A stretch of DNA of 61,638 nucleotides from the IMG/VR virus record IMGVR_UViG_3300029309_000027, positions 1-61,638 of that record; one strand, written 5' to 3'. Of this stretch, positions 60,563-61,638 are shown one piece after another; the stretch's first letter is position 1, and each line of letters begins with the position of its first letter. Source of the DNA: a virus. The translations under genes and the position numbers were made by a program. Under the pieces are notes generated by a model. The model ran no database searches. It was not told the origin of the DNA and saw only the letters and a list, made by a program, of their open reading frames with translations.

Positions 60563-60826
60563 GCCCTCATTGTTCCGTTCGTTGCAGGGGTCTGCGTATA
60601 GTCCGTGGGGTCGTGGCGTGGGCGTATGCGTCACGAAGTCGCCGCCCTGATTCGCTGCCCGTGGTGGACGTGGTGCATATAATTATGGCCGCTACTGCAG
60701 GGGCCGTGAAGCCCCACAGGTTCGGACCGCCTCCCATATGCAAGGGGTCAAATTATGGTACTTTGTCCCCCTGCCCACGTCAGACGGTGTAAGGGTCCAA
60801 CGTGGCCCCGTGGGGGGGTCCATGTA

Positions 60827-60834
60827 CAAACGTA
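60827..60834 (-). promoter_or_regulatory. Minus-strand TACGTTTG box
   Basis: TACGTTTG on the minus strand matches TAnnTTTG and is followed by TA, as in the second copy at 61198-61191. No TTG is seen at the usual distance upstream, so it is the weaker of the two. Confidence 0.4.
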
Positions 60835-61190
60835 GTCGGCAGGGTGGATATCCCCGTTTCCGTAGCGTATACGCCATCGTGCTGTTAATCCCTGACTCCA
60901 TTGGATATCCCATCCATAAAAGCCGACCTTCTTGGTGCATTAACCGCGCCCCGTTTCATCGTTCATACTTAAGGGGCGGCATTAAGGGTGTCGAATGTGG
61001 CCCCCATTGTGGGGGTCATACGTGCTTATTCCGTCTGTTTTATATCAAGTGTTGCCCGTTACGTTGTAGTTAGGGCTGCGCCCCGTTGGACGCCATTCGG
61101 GGGGCAAGATGGGGACACACTTCGAACGAAACGCATTTATTCGGCAGACGGCCTGATAATCGAACATAGGTGCTGAGAATCAGATAGTTA

Positions 61191-61220
61191 CAAACGTATA
61201 ATTTCGATGAACGGGATCAA
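61191..61220 (-). promoter_or_regulatory. Minus-strand early promoter
   Basis: On the minus strand TTG (61220-61218) is followed after 19 bases by TACGTTTG (61198-61191). This is a full match to the Bacteroidetes promoter pattern and points into the early block, whose first gene starts at 60447. The leader would be about 740 bases and include the hairpins and tRNA-like element. Confidence 0.6.
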
Positions 61221-61332
61221 GTGGCGGGAATGCATATTATATCGACAAGGGGCGGGATGTGTTGGTAATTGAATTACAAATAGAAAAGCATGCCACCAAT
61301 CAAGGGGGGCGGGTCATCAACAACCAAGAAGG

Positions 61333-61638
61333 GGAGGGGATTGTACCGCTTTCCCTTTGTCCTGCTGAATGATTAGCAACACAAAAGAGGGTGGCACAGC
61401 AGCGTAACTCACTGAGAATCAAGGACTTGGGATCGTGTTAGTATTAGAAAAAAAGCTGAAAAATTGCAGAAATACAAATAGTAACACAAAATCAGGCAAA
61501 GTCAAGTCGATTCGGCATCGCAATGCAAGGCGCTATTGTATTATATAATCCCCATGGTACATATTTCTCACCCCGATTTTTGATCGTGGACAATATAGAC
61601 GAATTTCAGCTGTCTCTTTTTCTCCTCGTCTCTAATTC
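61333..61638. repeat. Right copy of 306-bp terminal direct repeat
   Basis: This copy matches bases 1-306 except for five substitutions. It indicates the end of the unique genome unit. It contains no gene. Confidence 0.9.

Larger units (their letters stand above)
60448..61332. other. Hairpin-rich non-coding region, candidate origin/control
   Basis: No convincing gene is seen in 885 bases. The region holds the tRNA-like element (60486-60562) and several strong hairpins: GGGGC/GCCCC (60700-60715), GGGG-T-CAAA with TTTG-T-CCCC (60744-60770), CGCCCC/GGGGCG (60947-60978), an eight-bp hairpin at 60999-61017 and GGGC/GCCC (61073-61083). TGGATATCCC occurs at 60845 and 60902. Two TACGTTTG boxes lie on the minus strand. 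Position between divergent blocks fits an origin or packaging/control site. Confidence 0.5.

Noticed and set aside
60692-61176. Short open frames (60-110 codons) in the right non-coding region
   Set aside because: They cross strong hairpins, overlap one another in different frames, have no credible starts and show unusual Cys/Pro/Arg-rich composition.
1-61638. CRISPR array, insertion sequence, integrase or attachment site
   Set aside because: No regularly spaced repeats, transposase, recombinase gene or IS-type ends were seen; the terminal repeat is explained by genome ends or circular closure.

Overview
This 61.6 kb window is a complete or nearly complete genome of a tailed phage. Bases 1-306 recur at 61333-61638 with only five mismatches, so the unique unit is about 61.33 kb, either terminally redundant or circularly assembled. 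A Bacteroidetes (probably marine flavobacterial) host is suggested by several TAnnTTTG-type minus-7 promoter boxes (mostly TATATTTG) before late genes, by general lack of Shine-Dalgarno sequences, and by a BT4734-like primase-helicase. The large terminase (705 aa), portal (807 aa), very large tail and internal virion proteins and absence of tape-measure or sheath genes point to a podovirus-type virion, T7-like or distantly crAss-like. No integrase, RNA polymerase or DNA polymerase gene was seen.

Layout. Bases 1-539 are a non-coding control region. The plus strand from 540 to 45882 carries the late block: two large polyvalent-type proteins, small virion proteins, lysis candidates, a tandem GroES-like co-chaperonin, terminase, portal, fibre genes (collagen-like and RCC1-like), a run of very small basic proteins, small beta-rich structural proteins, scaffold-like protein, major capsid protein, connector and tail proteins including one of 2393 aa, three internal/ejection proteins including one of 1867 aa, and a holin. 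The one minus-strand gene in this block (7506-7919) encodes a MarR-like regulator. The minus strand from 60447 down to 46058 carries the early block: about 25 tightly overlapping small genes of unknown function, then a replication-recombination set (DnaA domain IV protein, Sak-type annealing protein, RecE/YqaJ-like exonuclease, SSB-tailed protein, Nmad1-like protein, primase-helicase, two PD-(D/E)XK nucleases). The early block also holds a tRNA-Arg(UCU), an atypical tRNA-like gene and a strongly structured non-coding RNA. Bases 60448-61332 are non-coding and hairpin-rich and are the best origin/control candidate, with another tRNA-like element and a minus-strand promoter.

How it works together (inference). 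Early transcription would leave the control region leftward and make small host-takeover proteins and recombination-linked replication factors that borrow the host polymerase. Late transcription would run rightward from several dispersed promoters, four or five of which lie so close to the start codon that leaderless mRNA is predicted. Features of most interest are the GG-K basic tag recurring on at least six late proteins, the tandem GroES-like protein, the DnaA domain without an ATPase, the leaderless-type promoters, and the structured RNA beside the tRNAs.
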